Shown piece after piece: positions 1-9,008 of a stretch of DNA of 64,000 bases. The stretch's first letter is position 1. Each line of letters begins with the position of its first letter. The DNA comes from GAS368 sp965227745. Lineage in GTDB: Bacteria > Verrucomicrobiota > Verrucomicrobiia > Opitutales > Opitutaceae. The notes below the pieces were generated by a model. The model had not been told where the DNA came from. It saw only the letters and a program-made list of their open reading frames with translations, and did no database searches. Location of the stretch: positions 2,728,001 to 2,792,000 of the forward strand of contig OZ245769.1 of NCBI GenBank assembly GCA_965227745.1, in the 5' to 3' direction. The position numbers and the translations under genes are program-made.

Positions 1-1
1 C

Positions 2-19
2 GTGAAGGGGCAGTTCTAA
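2..19 (+). CDS. Possible 3' end of an upstream gene (last five codons)
   Basis: The first bases read Val-Lys-Gly-Gln-Phe followed by TAA. A terminal phenylalanine is typical of outer-membrane beta-barrel proteins. A GC-rich hairpin (about 22-50) follows at once and could end the transcript. Five codons are too few to prove a gene, so this is only a suggestion. Confidence 0.25.
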   Translation: MKGQF

Positions 20-80
20 CGCGGGAGCGCGACCGCCCCCGGTCGCTCCGGTCTCTAATCAGGCTCATCCCACAGGCTGC

Positions 81-190
81 TTGTGGTGAACGGCGACCTC
101 CGGGCGGCGTCGAGAGAGCGAATGTGAAAATCACGACGGCAGGCGATTCTCCTGAAGACGGCGCTCGGAGATCGCCGTCCACCTCAAATC
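81..190. repeat. REP-like inverted repeat (copy 1)
   Basis: The left arm begins near 81 and contains GGCGACCTCCGGGCG (92-106). The right arm (about 151-190), read in reverse complement, carries the same core with two changes. The left half, with roughly 60 bases of its context, recurs at 14911-14970. The paired arms and intergenic position resemble REP/BIME-type palindromic elements. Confidence 0.6.
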
Positions 191-219
191 TACCGCGTCA
201 CTACGCGATTCCTATCAAC

Positions 220-2358
220 TCACGGCAACGGCCGCAGCCCCTCGCTTCGAACGACCCACGTTCCATCCTTCGGAAAGCCGGGGGCATCTTTCGTCGGCGC
301 GTCGTCCCAGCCCGCTGCCATCATCGCGACCGCCGCGAGCAAGGCACCGTTCCCTGGAAGATAAACCGGAAGATCACCACGCTGCGGATTGTGCCCGTTG
401 GCGGTGTACTTATTGTTGGGTCCATCGCTCTTGAGCAGCACGCTCACGGCCTTCTGCGGCTCACCAAGACGCGCGGCGGTCATCGCCACCATCGGGTAAT
501 CCCAACCCCAGATTTTAGTTTCCCAATCCCATGAGGTGAGCACGGCATCGAGCGTACGCGCCATCACCGCGCGATTGACGCCATCGCCGGGTAACTGCCC
601 CAGCGCCATGAGGAACGAGGGGTGATCGTGACGGCTCGCGAGATTGTCCCACGTATCGGGGGTGGACTCGAGCGCGACGTACTTACCGTCTTTCTGCGGC
701 AGCGGCGCGACGGCCTTGATCATCTTGTCCCACTCGGCATCGCGCGGGAGCTTGAGGCGCTCGCGCCACTGCTGCGCGATCTGCAGGCCGCGCGACCAGT
801 AGCTGAGTTCGTAGGTTGGATTCATGCTCGTGGCTTGGTCGTAGATTTCCTGTGCGATCCACAGCGGCGGGCCGAGGTTGTAGCACTGGCGCGTCTCATC
901 CCAGTGAAGCATCGAGGCCATGCACTGCGCGGTCTCAAACACGAGTTCGCGATACTTCGCTAGCGTCTCGGGCGTGGGCGAGCCGCGGTAAAGCAACTCG
1001 GCGAGGTGGATGGGATGCGGCTGATTCCAAATGATCAGTGGGTTGCCCCCCGGGCTCTCGCGCCAGTCGGGCCCCACCATTTTTGGCCAACGAGCTCCGG
1101 CCAAGCCGCGTCCCCGCGCGATGGCGCGGGCCCGGGGAAGGGCCGTTACAAACGCCTGTAAATTCTTCGCCAGAAATTCATCGCGTCCCCACAGCGCGAA
1201 GTGCGCGCTGTGCCACCAGATCATCTCCGTATGGTGTTTGCCATACCACGTACTGTTGGTGAGGCCGCTCTCCTGCGGCGGGAAGTCACCCGCAAACTGA
1301 ATCGCGGTCAGGTATTGCGAGAGCACCACGCGACGCTCGAGTTCGTTAGCTCGCGGATCCTTGCTGCCGGTGAAGTCGACCGCTCCGCCGCTTTGCCAAA
1401 ACTTCGGCCACCGCTGCTCGGCCGCCGCGCGTACTGCGGCCCAGTCTTCGATATCATCGGCTGGCTTCTGCGGGGTGAACCGGCAGCTCAGTTCAAATAC
1501 CTCATCACCCTTTGCGCCGTTAAAGACGAAGGTGTGCGCATCGCCGCCCTCGAGCGCCATCGTGCCTTTCTTGGTCAGCACCGCGACCCCGTACTTGAAT
1601 CCCTCGCGCTCGCGCTGAAAGGAAAAGAACCCGCGTAGGCGCGAAGCGGTGAGCTTCGTCGTATGCGACGCCGGCAGCGTCCAATCGAGCTTCGGGTTGT
1701 TCTTCGTCTTGATATCGTGCCCGCGCGGAAACGCGATTTGTACCCGCAGCTTTCCAGAAGCGATCGCCCGCGAGCGCACGCGCACTGCCATCCCATCGCC
1801 CACCGGCGAAGCCACGGTGCTCACCTCGACGCCTTCGCCGTTCCATTGAAACACGCTGCGAATCTCGCCCGACCACAGGTCGAGGGTCTGGTCGATATTG
1901 GAAACATCGGTCGGTTGCAGCACGAGCCCGCGCTCATCGACGAAGGCCAACTGCGCGAGGGGCATGTCATGCGGATTCTCGCGCAGCCACGTCCCCGCCG
2001 GTCCGCCTTGATTGGTCGGATAGCCGAGGGTCTTGCCATAGCTGGTGAAGGAGCGATTCGCATCCTCCAACTTGTAGCCGTTCGGATTGGCATTCTCGTG
2101 CCACGCCCAGCGCGCGAGCGTCTCGAGGGGGATGCCGCTCTTTTGGTACTGATCGTAAAAGGTCTGCAAACCCGTCACATCCGCAGTGAAGCAAAACTGT
2201 CCGTTCCCCACCGAGAGCGGTGCCCACGTATCCACTTTCGTGATATGGGGGTTGTGCCGCGTGACGAGCGCATGGCGGTCGATCTTCTCCGCCGCCCCGA
2301 GGGACACGGCGGCTAGCAACACGAGGACAGCAATCGCGCGACGCACGGGGTTAGGCAT
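220..2358 (-). CDS. Secreted six-hairpin glycosidase-like protein
   Basis: This is a protein of about 712 residues. The ATG at 2358 is preferred over an upstream alternative because it is followed directly by a signal peptide (MPNPVRRAIAVLVLLAAVSL, cleavage near GAA). The body has Trp-rich stretches such as HTEMIWWHSAHFALWGRDEF and WGWDYPMVAMTAARLG, which resemble the alpha/alpha six-hairpin glycosidase fold. Export to the periplasm or cell surface and action on a polysaccharide are inferred. I cannot assign a glycoside hydrolase family or identify the catalytic acids. It stands alone and reads away from the two-component genes. Confidence 0.7.
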   Translation of the reverse strand: MPNPVRRAIAVLVLLAAVSLGAAEKIDRHALVTRHNPHITKVDTWAPLSVGNGQFCFTADVTGLQTFYDQYQKSGIPLETLARWAWHENANPNGYKLEDANRSFTSYGKTLGYPTNQGGPAGTWLRENPHDMPLAQLAFVDERGLVLQPTDVSNIDQTLDLWSGEIRSVFQWNGEGVEVSTVASPVGDGMAVRVRSRAIASGKLRVQIAFPRGHDIKTKNNPKLDWTLPASHTTKLTASRLRGFFSFQREREGFKYGVAVLTKKGTMALEGGDAHTFVFNGAKGDEVFELSCRFTPQKPADDIEDWAAVRAAAEQRWPKFWQSGGAVDFTGSKDPRANELERRVVLSQYLTAIQFAGDFPPQESGLTNSTWYGKHHTEMIWWHSAHFALWGRDEFLAKNLQAFVTALPRARAIARGRGLAGARWPKMVGPDWRESPGGNPLIIWNQPHPIHLAELLYRGSPTPETLAKYRELVFETAQCMASMLHWDETRQCYNLGPPLWIAQEIYDQATSMNPTYELSYWSRGLQIAQQWRERLKLPRDAEWDKMIKAVAPLPQKDGKYVALESTPDTWDNLASRHDHPSFLMALGQLPGDGVNRAVMARTLDAVLTSWDWETKIWGWDYPMVAMTAARLGEPQKAVSVLLKSDGPNNKYTANGHNPQRGDLPVYLPGNGALLAAVAMMAAGWDDAPTKDAPGFPKDGTWVVRSEGLRPLP

Positions 2359-2617
2359 AGTACGTCCATCTTTGCGTCCACGCCCTAGGCCCGGCAACGC
2401 CAATGAACTCGTTACGTCAGGCAGGACGTATAACCCCCCCTGATTTGAACCGAAGGAAACGGAGGGAACGAAGAGCACTTGGCCATCCGGCCGCGTGGTG
2501 CCTATCTGACCTGCTCCACCAAGCTATCTCTTCCAAAAAGGTCCCGAAACCAAGCCCACAGAGTTGTATCGCACGCTCTTCGTTTCCTTCGTTCTCTTCT
2601 GCAAAAATGCTGGGGTT

Positions 2618-2667
2618 GGGTTTGGGGTATTCGACTTCTACCTCTTCGCTACAAATACCCCAACTCC
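2618..2667 (-). terminator. Stem-loop at the end of the two-component operon
   Basis: GGGTTTGGGGTATT (2618-2631) pairs with AATACCCCAACTCC (2654-2667) across a loop of about 22 bases that contains the response regulator stop codon. On the minus strand a T-rich stretch follows about 15 bases later. The fit to an intrinsic terminator is loose because of the long loop. Confidence 0.4.
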
Positions 2668-3305
2668 CGCGCCTTGAGCGCCGCTTGGGTGCGATCAAGC
2701 ACACCCAGCTTTCCAAGGACATTGGTCATGTGATTTTTCACCGTGCCTTCGGTGATATTCAGCCGCGATCCGATCTCCTTGTTGCTACAGCCCTCGGCCA
2801 ATAATTTCAAAACTCCGACTTCGCGCTCGGAAAGCGGGTCCGCCAACGGCGCCGGCTCGCGGCGAGTTTCCTTCGGCTGCGTCCGCCCGAGTCCCGCCAT
2901 CATGCGGGCCGCGACCGAGGGCTCGAAGACCGACGTGCCCTGCGCGGCCGCGCGTACCGAGCCGCATAGTTTTTCCGCTGAGCACGCTTTTAGCAGATAG
3001 CCGACGGCGCCGGCGCGCATGGCATCGAAAATTTCCTCGTCCTCCTCAAACGTCGTCAGCACCACCACGCGCGCGTTTGGCACTGCGGCCATGACGCGCT
3101 GCGTGGACTCCACGCCGCCGAGCACCGGCATGCGGAGGTCCATGAGGATCACGTCGGGCTTGTGCGTCTTTGCGAGTGCGACCGCCCGCTCGCCATTCTC
3201 CGCCTCGGCCACGATTTCGAAGTCCGGCTGGAGCGAAAGCAGGGTGCGCAGTGCCTCGCGAAAGAGGGACTGGTCGTCGACTAGCATGAGGCGCGTTTTC
3301 TTCAC
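2649..3305 (-). CDS. NarL/FixJ-family response regulator
   Basis: This 218-residue protein has a receiver domain with acidic pocket D10/D11, phosphoacceptor D56 (VILMDLRMP) and K106 (GYLLKAC). A C-terminal LuxR-type helix-turn-helix follows at about 150-215 (LSEREVGVLKLLAEG, then ITEGTVKNHMTNVLGKLGV). It is a DNA-binding regulator switched by phosphorylation. Its start overlaps the stop of the upstream histidine kinase gene by four bases, so the two are translationally coupled and form a cognate pair. The likely target is the divergent ABC exporter next door, judged only from position and the inverted repeat between them. Confidence 0.93.
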   Translation of the reverse strand: MKKTRLMLVDDQSLFREALRTLLSLQPDFEIVAEAENGERAVALAKTHKPDVILMDLRMPVLGGVESTQRVMAAVPNARVVVLTTFEEDEEIFDAMRAGAVGYLLKACSAEKLCGSVRAAAQGTSVFEPSVAARMMAGLGRTQPKETRREPAPLADPLSEREVGVLKLLAEGCSNKEIGSRLNITEGTVKNHMTNVLGKLGVLDRTQAALKARELGYL

Positions 3306-4492
3306 GCCGGGACCTCCACGGTCAGCGCGAAGCCACCGGTCTGGCGATTGCTCGCCGACACTCGGCCACCGAGCAACTCGATGCGTTCGTGGATGCCTTG
3401 CAGGCCAAAGCCACCGGCCGTCGCCGCCTCGGCGCGGACGTCGCGTCCACGGCCATCATCGAGCACGGCCAGCGCCACGCGGCCCGGCGACGTGAAGTCG
3501 AGCGCGACCTCCGCGACGGTCGCCGTTGCATGCTTGCGCACATTTGTGAGCCCCTCCTGCGCGGAGCGAAAGAGCGCGTGCTCCACGCTCGGGGGCAACG
3601 CACGCACCGGCCCCTCCACCCGCAGGGTCACCGGCAGACCAGCCTCCACGGCGAGTCCGCGCAGCGCCTCGGCGAGCGGCGGGCGCTTCGTATCGGCGCG
3701 CAGCGTGCCCACCGAGCGGCGCACATCATCGAGCGCCTCGGCGGTGAGCTTGGCGGCCTTGGTCACGGCCTCCAACGCTTGCTCGGGTCGAGTGGGCATG
3801 AGGGCCGCGGCGGCGTCGAGTTGGGTTTTAACCACGGTGAGATAGTGGCCCACGCCGTCGTGAATCTCCCGCGCCAGGCGATTGCGCTCGCGGGTGGTGG
3901 CCAAGTCTTCGGCCTGCGCCGCATAGGCGCGGAGTTGAGCATTCGCCTGCTCGACTTCCTGCCGAAGTTTCTCCTCCCGCGTCCGGGCGAGCAGCGCGCG
4001 CTTGGTGATGATGGTAAATGCGACGGTGAAGGCAAAGGCGGCGGCGTAGTTGACCACTGCCTCGCCGGCTGCGCGCCATCCGAAAGGGATGCCCCACAGC
4101 GCGACATTGATCGTGAAGAGATAGACGCCGATGAGCCACGCGTAGCGCGCCCGGAGATCAAACACCGCCTGGCTCACGACCGGCAGGACAAGAATGCCCA
4201 TGAACCCACGACTCGGGCTAAGGTAAATGATCGCCGTCAGGATCGTGCATTGCACGAGATAGTAGACGACGAAGCGCGAGGGCCGCAGACAGCTGGTGAA
4301 TCGGCCCCCCAGCACCCCGATCGCCCCATACAAGCCACCCAGCGCAAACACCACCGGCACCATCCATTCCGAACTATAGTAATGCTGCTGGCCGAGAAAC
4401 CCCGCGAAGCACGTCAAGATGACCGTGCCGTACGCAATGGCACCGTAGAGGCTGCCGGTGCGGTGGGAATGGTCGTTAGTCGCGGAAGACAT
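3302..4492 (-). CDS. Membrane sensor histidine kinase (HisKA_3 type)
   Basis: This 396-residue protein starts with five or six hydrophobic segments (about 15-165) and no large periplasmic loop. A coiled stretch (about 170-200) leads to the HisKA_3 dimerisation region with H211 (LAREIHDGVGHY) and a C-terminal HATPase domain (AQEGLTNVRKHA, then LAVLDDGRGR and GFGLQGIHERIELLGG). The short loops suggest it senses something within or near the membrane, as the LiaS/DesK type does. It pairs with the downstream NarL-type regulator and is divergent from an ABC-2 export system, an arrangement common for envelope-stress or antimicrobial-peptide responses. The stimulus is unknown. Confidence 0.92.
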   Translation of the reverse strand: MSSATNDHSHRTGSLYGAIAYGTVILTCFAGFLGQQHYYSSEWMVPVVFALGGLYGAIGVLGGRFTSCLRPSRFVVYYLVQCTILTAIIYLSPSRGFMGILVLPVVSQAVFDLRARYAWLIGVYLFTINVALWGIPFGWRAAGEAVVNYAAAFAFTVAFTIITKRALLARTREEKLRQEVEQANAQLRAYAAQAEDLATTRERNRLAREIHDGVGHYLTVVKTQLDAAAALMPTRPEQALEAVTKAAKLTAEALDDVRRSVGTLRADTKRPPLAEALRGLAVEAGLPVTLRVEGPVRALPPSVEHALFRSAQEGLTNVRKHATATVAEVALDFTSPGRVALAVLDDGRGRDVRAEAATAGGFGLQGIHERIELLGGRVSASNRQTGGFALTVEVPA

Positions 4493-4535
4493 CGCCTCTA
4501 CCCTACCACGCTTGCACCGGTTGGCGATATAGGAA

Positions 4536-4573
4536 GGAAGTCATGCTCAGTCATGACGCCAGCCGTGACTTCC
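4536..4573. promoter_or_regulatory. Operator-like inverted and direct repeats
   Basis: GGAAGTCA (4536-4543) and TGACTTCC (4566-4573) form perfect 8-base inverted arms. Inside, AGTCATG occurs twice (4539-4545, 4549-4555) with 10-base spacing, one helical turn. The element lies in the 178-base divergent region between the histidine kinase and the ABC transporter genes, so it is a plausible site for the NarL-type regulator. Binding is inferred. Confidence 0.45.
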
Positions 4574-4670
4574 GCGCGATGCGTTTCCCCGGCGGATCTG
4601 CTACTCTCGGCTCATCGTACTACCATTCGGCTCCCGCTCTCTTTCAGCCTTCGCCACTCTTATTCCCGCC

Positions 4671-5588
4671 ATGCTCTCGCTCTCTCAAGTCACCAAACGC
4701 TACGGCACCCTCACCGCGCTCGACGGCATCTCGCTCGATCTCGCCCGCGGCGAGTTTTTCGGCCTGCTCGGCCCCAATGGCGCGGGTAAATCGACCACGA
4801 TGTCGCTCATCGCCGGCCTGCGCTCACCCGACTCGGGCTCGATCACCCTCGACGGCCAGCCGCTCAATGCCGCCAGCGCCACCGCGCGTCTCGCGCTCGG
4901 CCTCGTGCCGCAGCACGTGGCGCTCTATCCCGAGCTCACCCCTGACGAAAATCTCCGCATCTTCGGCGAACTCTACGGCCTCCGTGGCAAGGAGCTCAAA
5001 TCGCGCATCGATGCGGCCCTCGAAGCCGTGCAGCTCACCGACCGCCGCCGTGATCGCGTGAAAACCTTTTCCGGCGGCATGGCCCGCCGGCTCAACCTCG
5101 TCGCCGCCCTCCTCCACCGCCCGAAACTCCTTCTTTGCGACGAACCCACCGTCGGCATCGACCCGCAGTCGCGCAATGCGATCTTCGAATACCTCGAGCG
5201 GCTCAATCGCGAGGGCCTCACGATCATCTACTCCACCCACTACATGGAGGAGGCCACGCGCCTCTGCTCGCGCATTGGCATCATCGACCACGGCCGTATC
5301 CACGCCCTCGGCACGCTGGACGAATTGTTGCTGAAGCTCCCCTTCGAGGAAGAAATCCGCTTCGCCGCCACAGACGCCACCGCGCCCCTTGCCGCGCAAC
5401 TCTCCACACGGGGCGAACTCACCACGGCCGAAAATCAGCACCGCTTCCGTCCGCACCCCGATTTCAAGCTCTCCGCTTTCTACAGCATGAGCGAGGCGCT
5501 CGATCTGCCCGCGCGGCTCTTTACGAGCCAGCGCCCGACCCTGGAAGCAGTGTTTCTCCAGCTGACGGGCCGCAAACTGCGCGAGTAA
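4671..5588 (+). CDS. ABC transporter ATP-binding protein (ABC-2 exporter)
   Basis: This 305-residue protein has Walker A GPNGAGKST (34-42), a Q-loop in GLVPQHVAL, signature FSGGMARRLNL (first residue of the usual LSGGQ altered to F, last to M) and Walker B LLLCDEPTVGIDPQ. The H-switch is in STHYMEEA. The C-terminal 80 residues are a DrrA/NodI-like extension. It should form a homodimer under the permease encoded 57 bases downstream and power export of a drug, lipid or peptide. The start follows a pyrimidine-rich leader, and the next in-frame methionine lies inside the ATPase fold. Confidence 0.92.
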   Translation: MLSLSQVTKRYGTLTALDGISLDLARGEFFGLLGPNGAGKSTTMSLIAGLRSPDSGSITLDGQPLNAASATARLALGLVPQHVALYPELTPDENLRIFGELYGLRGKELKSRIDAALEAVQLTDRRRDRVKTFSGGMARRLNLVAALLHRPKLLLCDEPTVGIDPQSRNAIFEYLERLNREGLTIIYSTHYMEEATRLCSRIGIIDHGRIHALGTLDELLLKLPFEEEIRFAATDATAPLAAQLSTRGELTTAENQHRFRPHPDFKLSAFYSMSEALDLPARLFTSQRPTLEAVFLQLTGRKLRE

Positions 5589-5645
5589 ACCCGCTTTATC
5601 ACCCACTTTTTAAACTTCAACTACGTCGCCCACGGCGTTCCTCCC

Positions 5646-7010
5646 ATGCGTATCATCCTCTCTCTCGTCCGCAAAGACCTCCTCAATTTCACCCGCTTCA
5701 AAGGCGCGCTCATCCTTACTTTTGCCATTCCCTTTATGATGATCTGGCTCTTTGGCCAGGTCTTTGGGGTCAATAGCAAGGACTCCGGCCCCTCTGGCAT
5801 CCCCGTCGCCGTGGTCAACGCCAGCTCCAATCCCGGCGCCGCCAAGCTGGTGGACGCACTCAAGGCCGAGAAGAGCTTTCGCATTATCACCGACTACAAA
5901 GAGCGCGATGGCACCAAGCGTCCCCTCACGGAAGCCGACCTCCGCCCCATGATGCAGGCCGCCGGCTCGGACTTGCGCTTTGCCCTCGTGCTGCCGGCTG
6001 ATCTAGTCAGTGACACTTCGTTCGGTCTGCACCTGAAATTCCTCTCCAATCCCCGCAGTGATATCGAGACGCAGATGGTGAATGGACTGCTCCAAAAGGC
6101 GATTTTCACCAACGTCCCTGAACTGCTCGGCCAATCGCTCCAGGCCCGTGCCAAAAAACACATCGGTGAAAAGCGCTTGGAAAAATTCAATGACACGATG
6201 GCCACAGCCATCAGCGCCGCATTCAACGAGGACAAGGAGCAGGTCCTCCGCCGCATCGAGTCGGGTGATTTCGGCATCAGCGAGCTTACGAAGTCCGCCG
6301 CCTCCTCCGGAACGAAGGCAGGCGAGTCGAAGCCCACCGCGGCGGACTTCATCGGCAAAATCGTGCGCATCGAAAATGAGCAAGTAGTCGGCGCTCAGGT
6401 AAAGAGCCCGATGGCGACGCGGTTGGTCGGCGGCTGGGCGATTCAGTTTTTGTTGTTCGCGGTGAGCGCGTCCGCGGCCGGCCTGTTTCGCGAGCGCGAT
6501 GCTGGAATTTTCCAGCGGCTGCTGGCGGCGCCGGTGACCCGCGCTCACATCCTTTGGAGCAAATTCCTCTACGGGGTCACACTCGGGCTCATCCAGTTGT
6601 TGGTGCTCTTTGTCGCTTCCAGCTTCATGTTTCACACCGACGTACTGTCGCACGTAGTGCTACTGTCGCTGGTGTGCGTCCTCGCCGCCGCCGCGTGCTC
6701 GGCGTTTGGCATGCTGCTGGCCTCGATCGCCGGTTCGCCTGAATCGGCCAGCGGGCTTTCGACCCTCGTGATCATGTTGATGAGCCTGCTAGGCGGCGCG
6801 TGGTTCCCGCTGGGGTTCATGCCGTCTTTCATGCAGCAGTTTAGCAAACTGACGATCGTCTACTGGTCGATGGAAGGCTTCAGCGCTGTGCTGTGGGCCG
6901 GAAACAGCTTCGGGCAGATCCTGCCCATCTTGGGCGTGCTGGCTGGCATGACGGGCCTAGTCCTGGCGGTAGCGGTCTGGCGATTCAACCGTGGGAGTAT
7001 CTTCGGTTAA
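5646..7010 (+). CDS. ABC-2 type transporter permease
   Basis: This 454-residue membrane protein has a first transmembrane helix at about 18-38 (GALILTFAIPFMMIWLFGQV), a large extracytoplasmic domain (about 45-265) and five more helices at the C-terminus, including QFLLFAVSASAAGLFRERDA and TLVIMLMSLLGGAWFPLGFM. The ERDAGIFQRLLAAPVTR motif is typical of ABC2_membrane_3/YhgE-like permeases. It forms the export channel with the preceding ATPase. The substrate is not deducible. The divergent two-component pair suggests induced expression. Confidence 0.9.
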   Translation: MRIILSLVRKDLLNFTRFKGALILTFAIPFMMIWLFGQVFGVNSKDSGPSGIPVAVVNASSNPGAAKLVDALKAEKSFRIITDYKERDGTKRPLTEADLRPMMQAAGSDLRFALVLPADLVSDTSFGLHLKFLSNPRSDIETQMVNGLLQKAIFTNVPELLGQSLQARAKKHIGEKRLEKFNDTMATAISAAFNEDKEQVLRRIESGDFGISELTKSAASSGTKAGESKPTAADFIGKIVRIENEQVVGAQVKSPMATRLVGGWAIQFLLFAVSASAAGLFRERDAGIFQRLLAAPVTRAHILWSKFLYGVTLGLIQLLVLFVASSFMFHTDVLSHVVLLSLVCVLAAAACSAFGMLLASIAGSPESASGLSTLVIMLMSLLGGAWFPLGFMPSFMQQFSKLTIVYWSMEGFSAVLWAGNSFGQILPILGVLAGMTGLVLAVAVWRFNRGSIFG

Positions 7011-7229
7011 GAACCCGAGTCGTCCACGTCGCGCTCACAAAGGATTTACGCCTTCGTGAGTCCTCAAGGTTAACACTGCTCTACTGCCTAATGGAAAGGG
7101 ACTTACTAACGGCACTCACTTGGTGGAGAATGAGGCGCGTCCCATCCGCCGACGTGTGAATATTTTTTTCGCGTCTTCGCTTGCAGCGCCTCGACCGGGC
7201 CTCATAACCCGACTCTTTTCGCTGCACGC

Positions 7230-9005
7230 ATGCCTGCCTCGTCACCCACCTCCCGCCCTTCCGCCGCCGCCTCCGCGACGTCGAGGGAAACGCCGGGCCA
7301 GATGGACGCCGAGGCGCAGGCCCGCCTCGACGAGGACAACCGCCTGCTCGCCCAGTGGCGCGAGCAACTTGAAGCCCGACTTGAGGAGCGGCTAACCCAT
7401 CAAGCCCGCCATCGCGACCAACTCGAAGACGCGCTGGACCACCTCGAAACCGTGCGCAAGACGATGCACGAGCGGGCCAACGAACTCGATGCCCCGGAAG
7501 CCAAGGCCGAAACTCCCGAGTCCACCCCCGCACCTTCCGTACCGCTCGCCGAGCCGTTCAGCCCCTCCGATCTCGCAGGCTATCAGCCGCCGTCGCTCGA
7601 CTTGCTGCGTCCGCCGTCGGTCAACGAGACCAATTTCAGCAGCCCGGAAGAGTTGGCGACCAACAAGCGGATTTTGCAGGACTCGCTCGATAGCTTCGCG
7701 ATCGATGCCTTCGTGCACGACGCCATCGTCGGACCGCGCGTCACCCAGTTTCGCGTCAAGCCCGGCTTCGGCGTCCGCGTCGAGTCCATCGTCGCGCTCG
7801 AAAAAAATCTCGCCCTTTCCCTCTCCGCTAATGCCGTGCGCATCCAGGCACCCATCCCGGGCGAGAGCTACGTGGGCGTGGAGATTCCCAACCGCCAGAC
7901 CGCTCCGCTGGCGCTGCGGGCGTCGTTCGAATCCGAAGCGTGGCGCAAGGCCACGGGCGATATTCCGCTCATCCTCGGCGTTGATATCGCCGGCCGGCAC
8001 ATCATGCTCGATCTCGCGCGCGCCCCGCATGCGCTGATCGCCGGCGCCACAGGCAGCGGCAAATCCGTCTGCATCAGCAATCTCATCCTCTCGCTGCTGT
8101 ATCGGTTTCGCCCTGATGAGTTGGAGCTGGTGCTGATCGATCCGAAGATCGTGGAGTTCGCCATCTACCGCGACCTGCCGCATCTCATTCACCCCGTCGT
8201 CACCGACCCCAAGCAGGCCGTGCAGGCGCTCAAGTGGCTCGTGCGCGAGATGGAGCGGCGCTACGCCGTGCTCGCGGAAAAATCCGTCCGCAATCTCGCC
8301 GGCTACAATGCCAAGGCCGTCGCCGAGGGTTTCCCGAAGCTGCCCTACATCGTCCTCATCATCGACGAGCTCGCTGATCTCATGATGACCGCCGCGCAGG
8401 ACGTCGAGACGCCCATTGCGCGCCTCGCGCAGATGTCGCGCGCGGTCGGCATCCACACCGTGCTCGCGACGCAGCGCCCGAGCGTCAACGTCATCACCGG
8501 CGTCATCAAGGCCAACTACCCCACGCGCATCGCGTTTCAAGTTTCCTCGCAAATCGACAGCCGTACCATCCTCGATGGCAAGGGCGCCGAAGCCCTCCAA
8601 GGCCGGGGCGACATGTTGTTCTGCCCACCCGGTATCGGCCGCATCCAGCGTTTGCAGGCACCGTTCGTCGACGACGGCGAGATCGAGAAAATCGTAAGCG
8701 GGCTCAAGGCGCAGTTGCAGCCGCGCTACCGCGTGGAGTTGCGCGCGGAAGATGCCCCGGGCGCAGCCGAGGGCGGCGACCCGACGATACACGCCGGCGC
8801 CGATCCGATGATCAAGGAAGCGCTCGAAGCCATCGCGGCCAACGGCCGTGCCAGCACGAGCTACCTGCAGCGGCGTCTCAAGATCGGTTACAACCGCGCC
8901 GCCTCGCTCATGGAGGAAATGGAGCAGCGCCGCTACATCGGCCCGCAGGTCGGCAACAACCCGCGCGAAATCTACGTGCAGCCCGGCGACCTGAAATTCG
9001 GCTAA
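7230..9005 (+). CDS. FtsK/SpoIIIE-type DNA translocase lacking the membrane domain
   Basis: This 591-residue protein has no transmembrane helix. The N-terminus is a charged coiled-coil (about 25-85) followed by a short Pro-rich linker. The motor follows, with Walker A GATGSGKS (272-279), Walker B VLIIDELADL (about 375-384) and the FtsK signature ATQRPSVNVITGVIKANYPT. A winged-helix gamma domain sits at the C-terminus (about 525-585, NGRASTSYLQRRLKIGYNRA), so it should read oriented chromosomal sequences. Classical FtsK has four N-terminal helices that tie it to the septum, which are absent here. Only 3 bases separate it from the next gene, so it heads a tight operon with three proteins of unknown role. 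A standalone soluble translocase for chromosome segregation is the best reading. Confidence 0.88.
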   Translation: MPASSPTSRPSAAASATSRETPGQMDAEAQARLDEDNRLLAQWREQLEARLEERLTHQARHRDQLEDALDHLETVRKTMHERANELDAPEAKAETPESTPAPSVPLAEPFSPSDLAGYQPPSLDLLRPPSVNETNFSSPEELATNKRILQDSLDSFAIDAFVHDAIVGPRVTQFRVKPGFGVRVESIVALEKNLALSLSANAVRIQAPIPGESYVGVEIPNRQTAPLALRASFESEAWRKATGDIPLILGVDIAGRHIMLDLARAPHALIAGATGSGKSVCISNLILSLLYRFRPDELELVLIDPKIVEFAIYRDLPHLIHPVVTDPKQAVQALKWLVREMERRYAVLAEKSVRNLAGYNAKAVAEGFPKLPYIVLIIDELADLMMTAAQDVETPIARLAQMSRAVGIHTVLATQRPSVNVITGVIKANYPTRIAFQVSSQIDSRTILDGKGAEALQGRGDMLFCPPGIGRIQRLQAPFVDDGEIEKIVSGLKAQLQPRYRVELRAEDAPGAAEGGDPTIHAGADPMIKEALEAIAANGRASTSYLQRRLKIGYNRAASLMEEMEQRRYIGPQVGNNPREIYVQPGDLKFG

Positions 9006-9008
9006 GTC

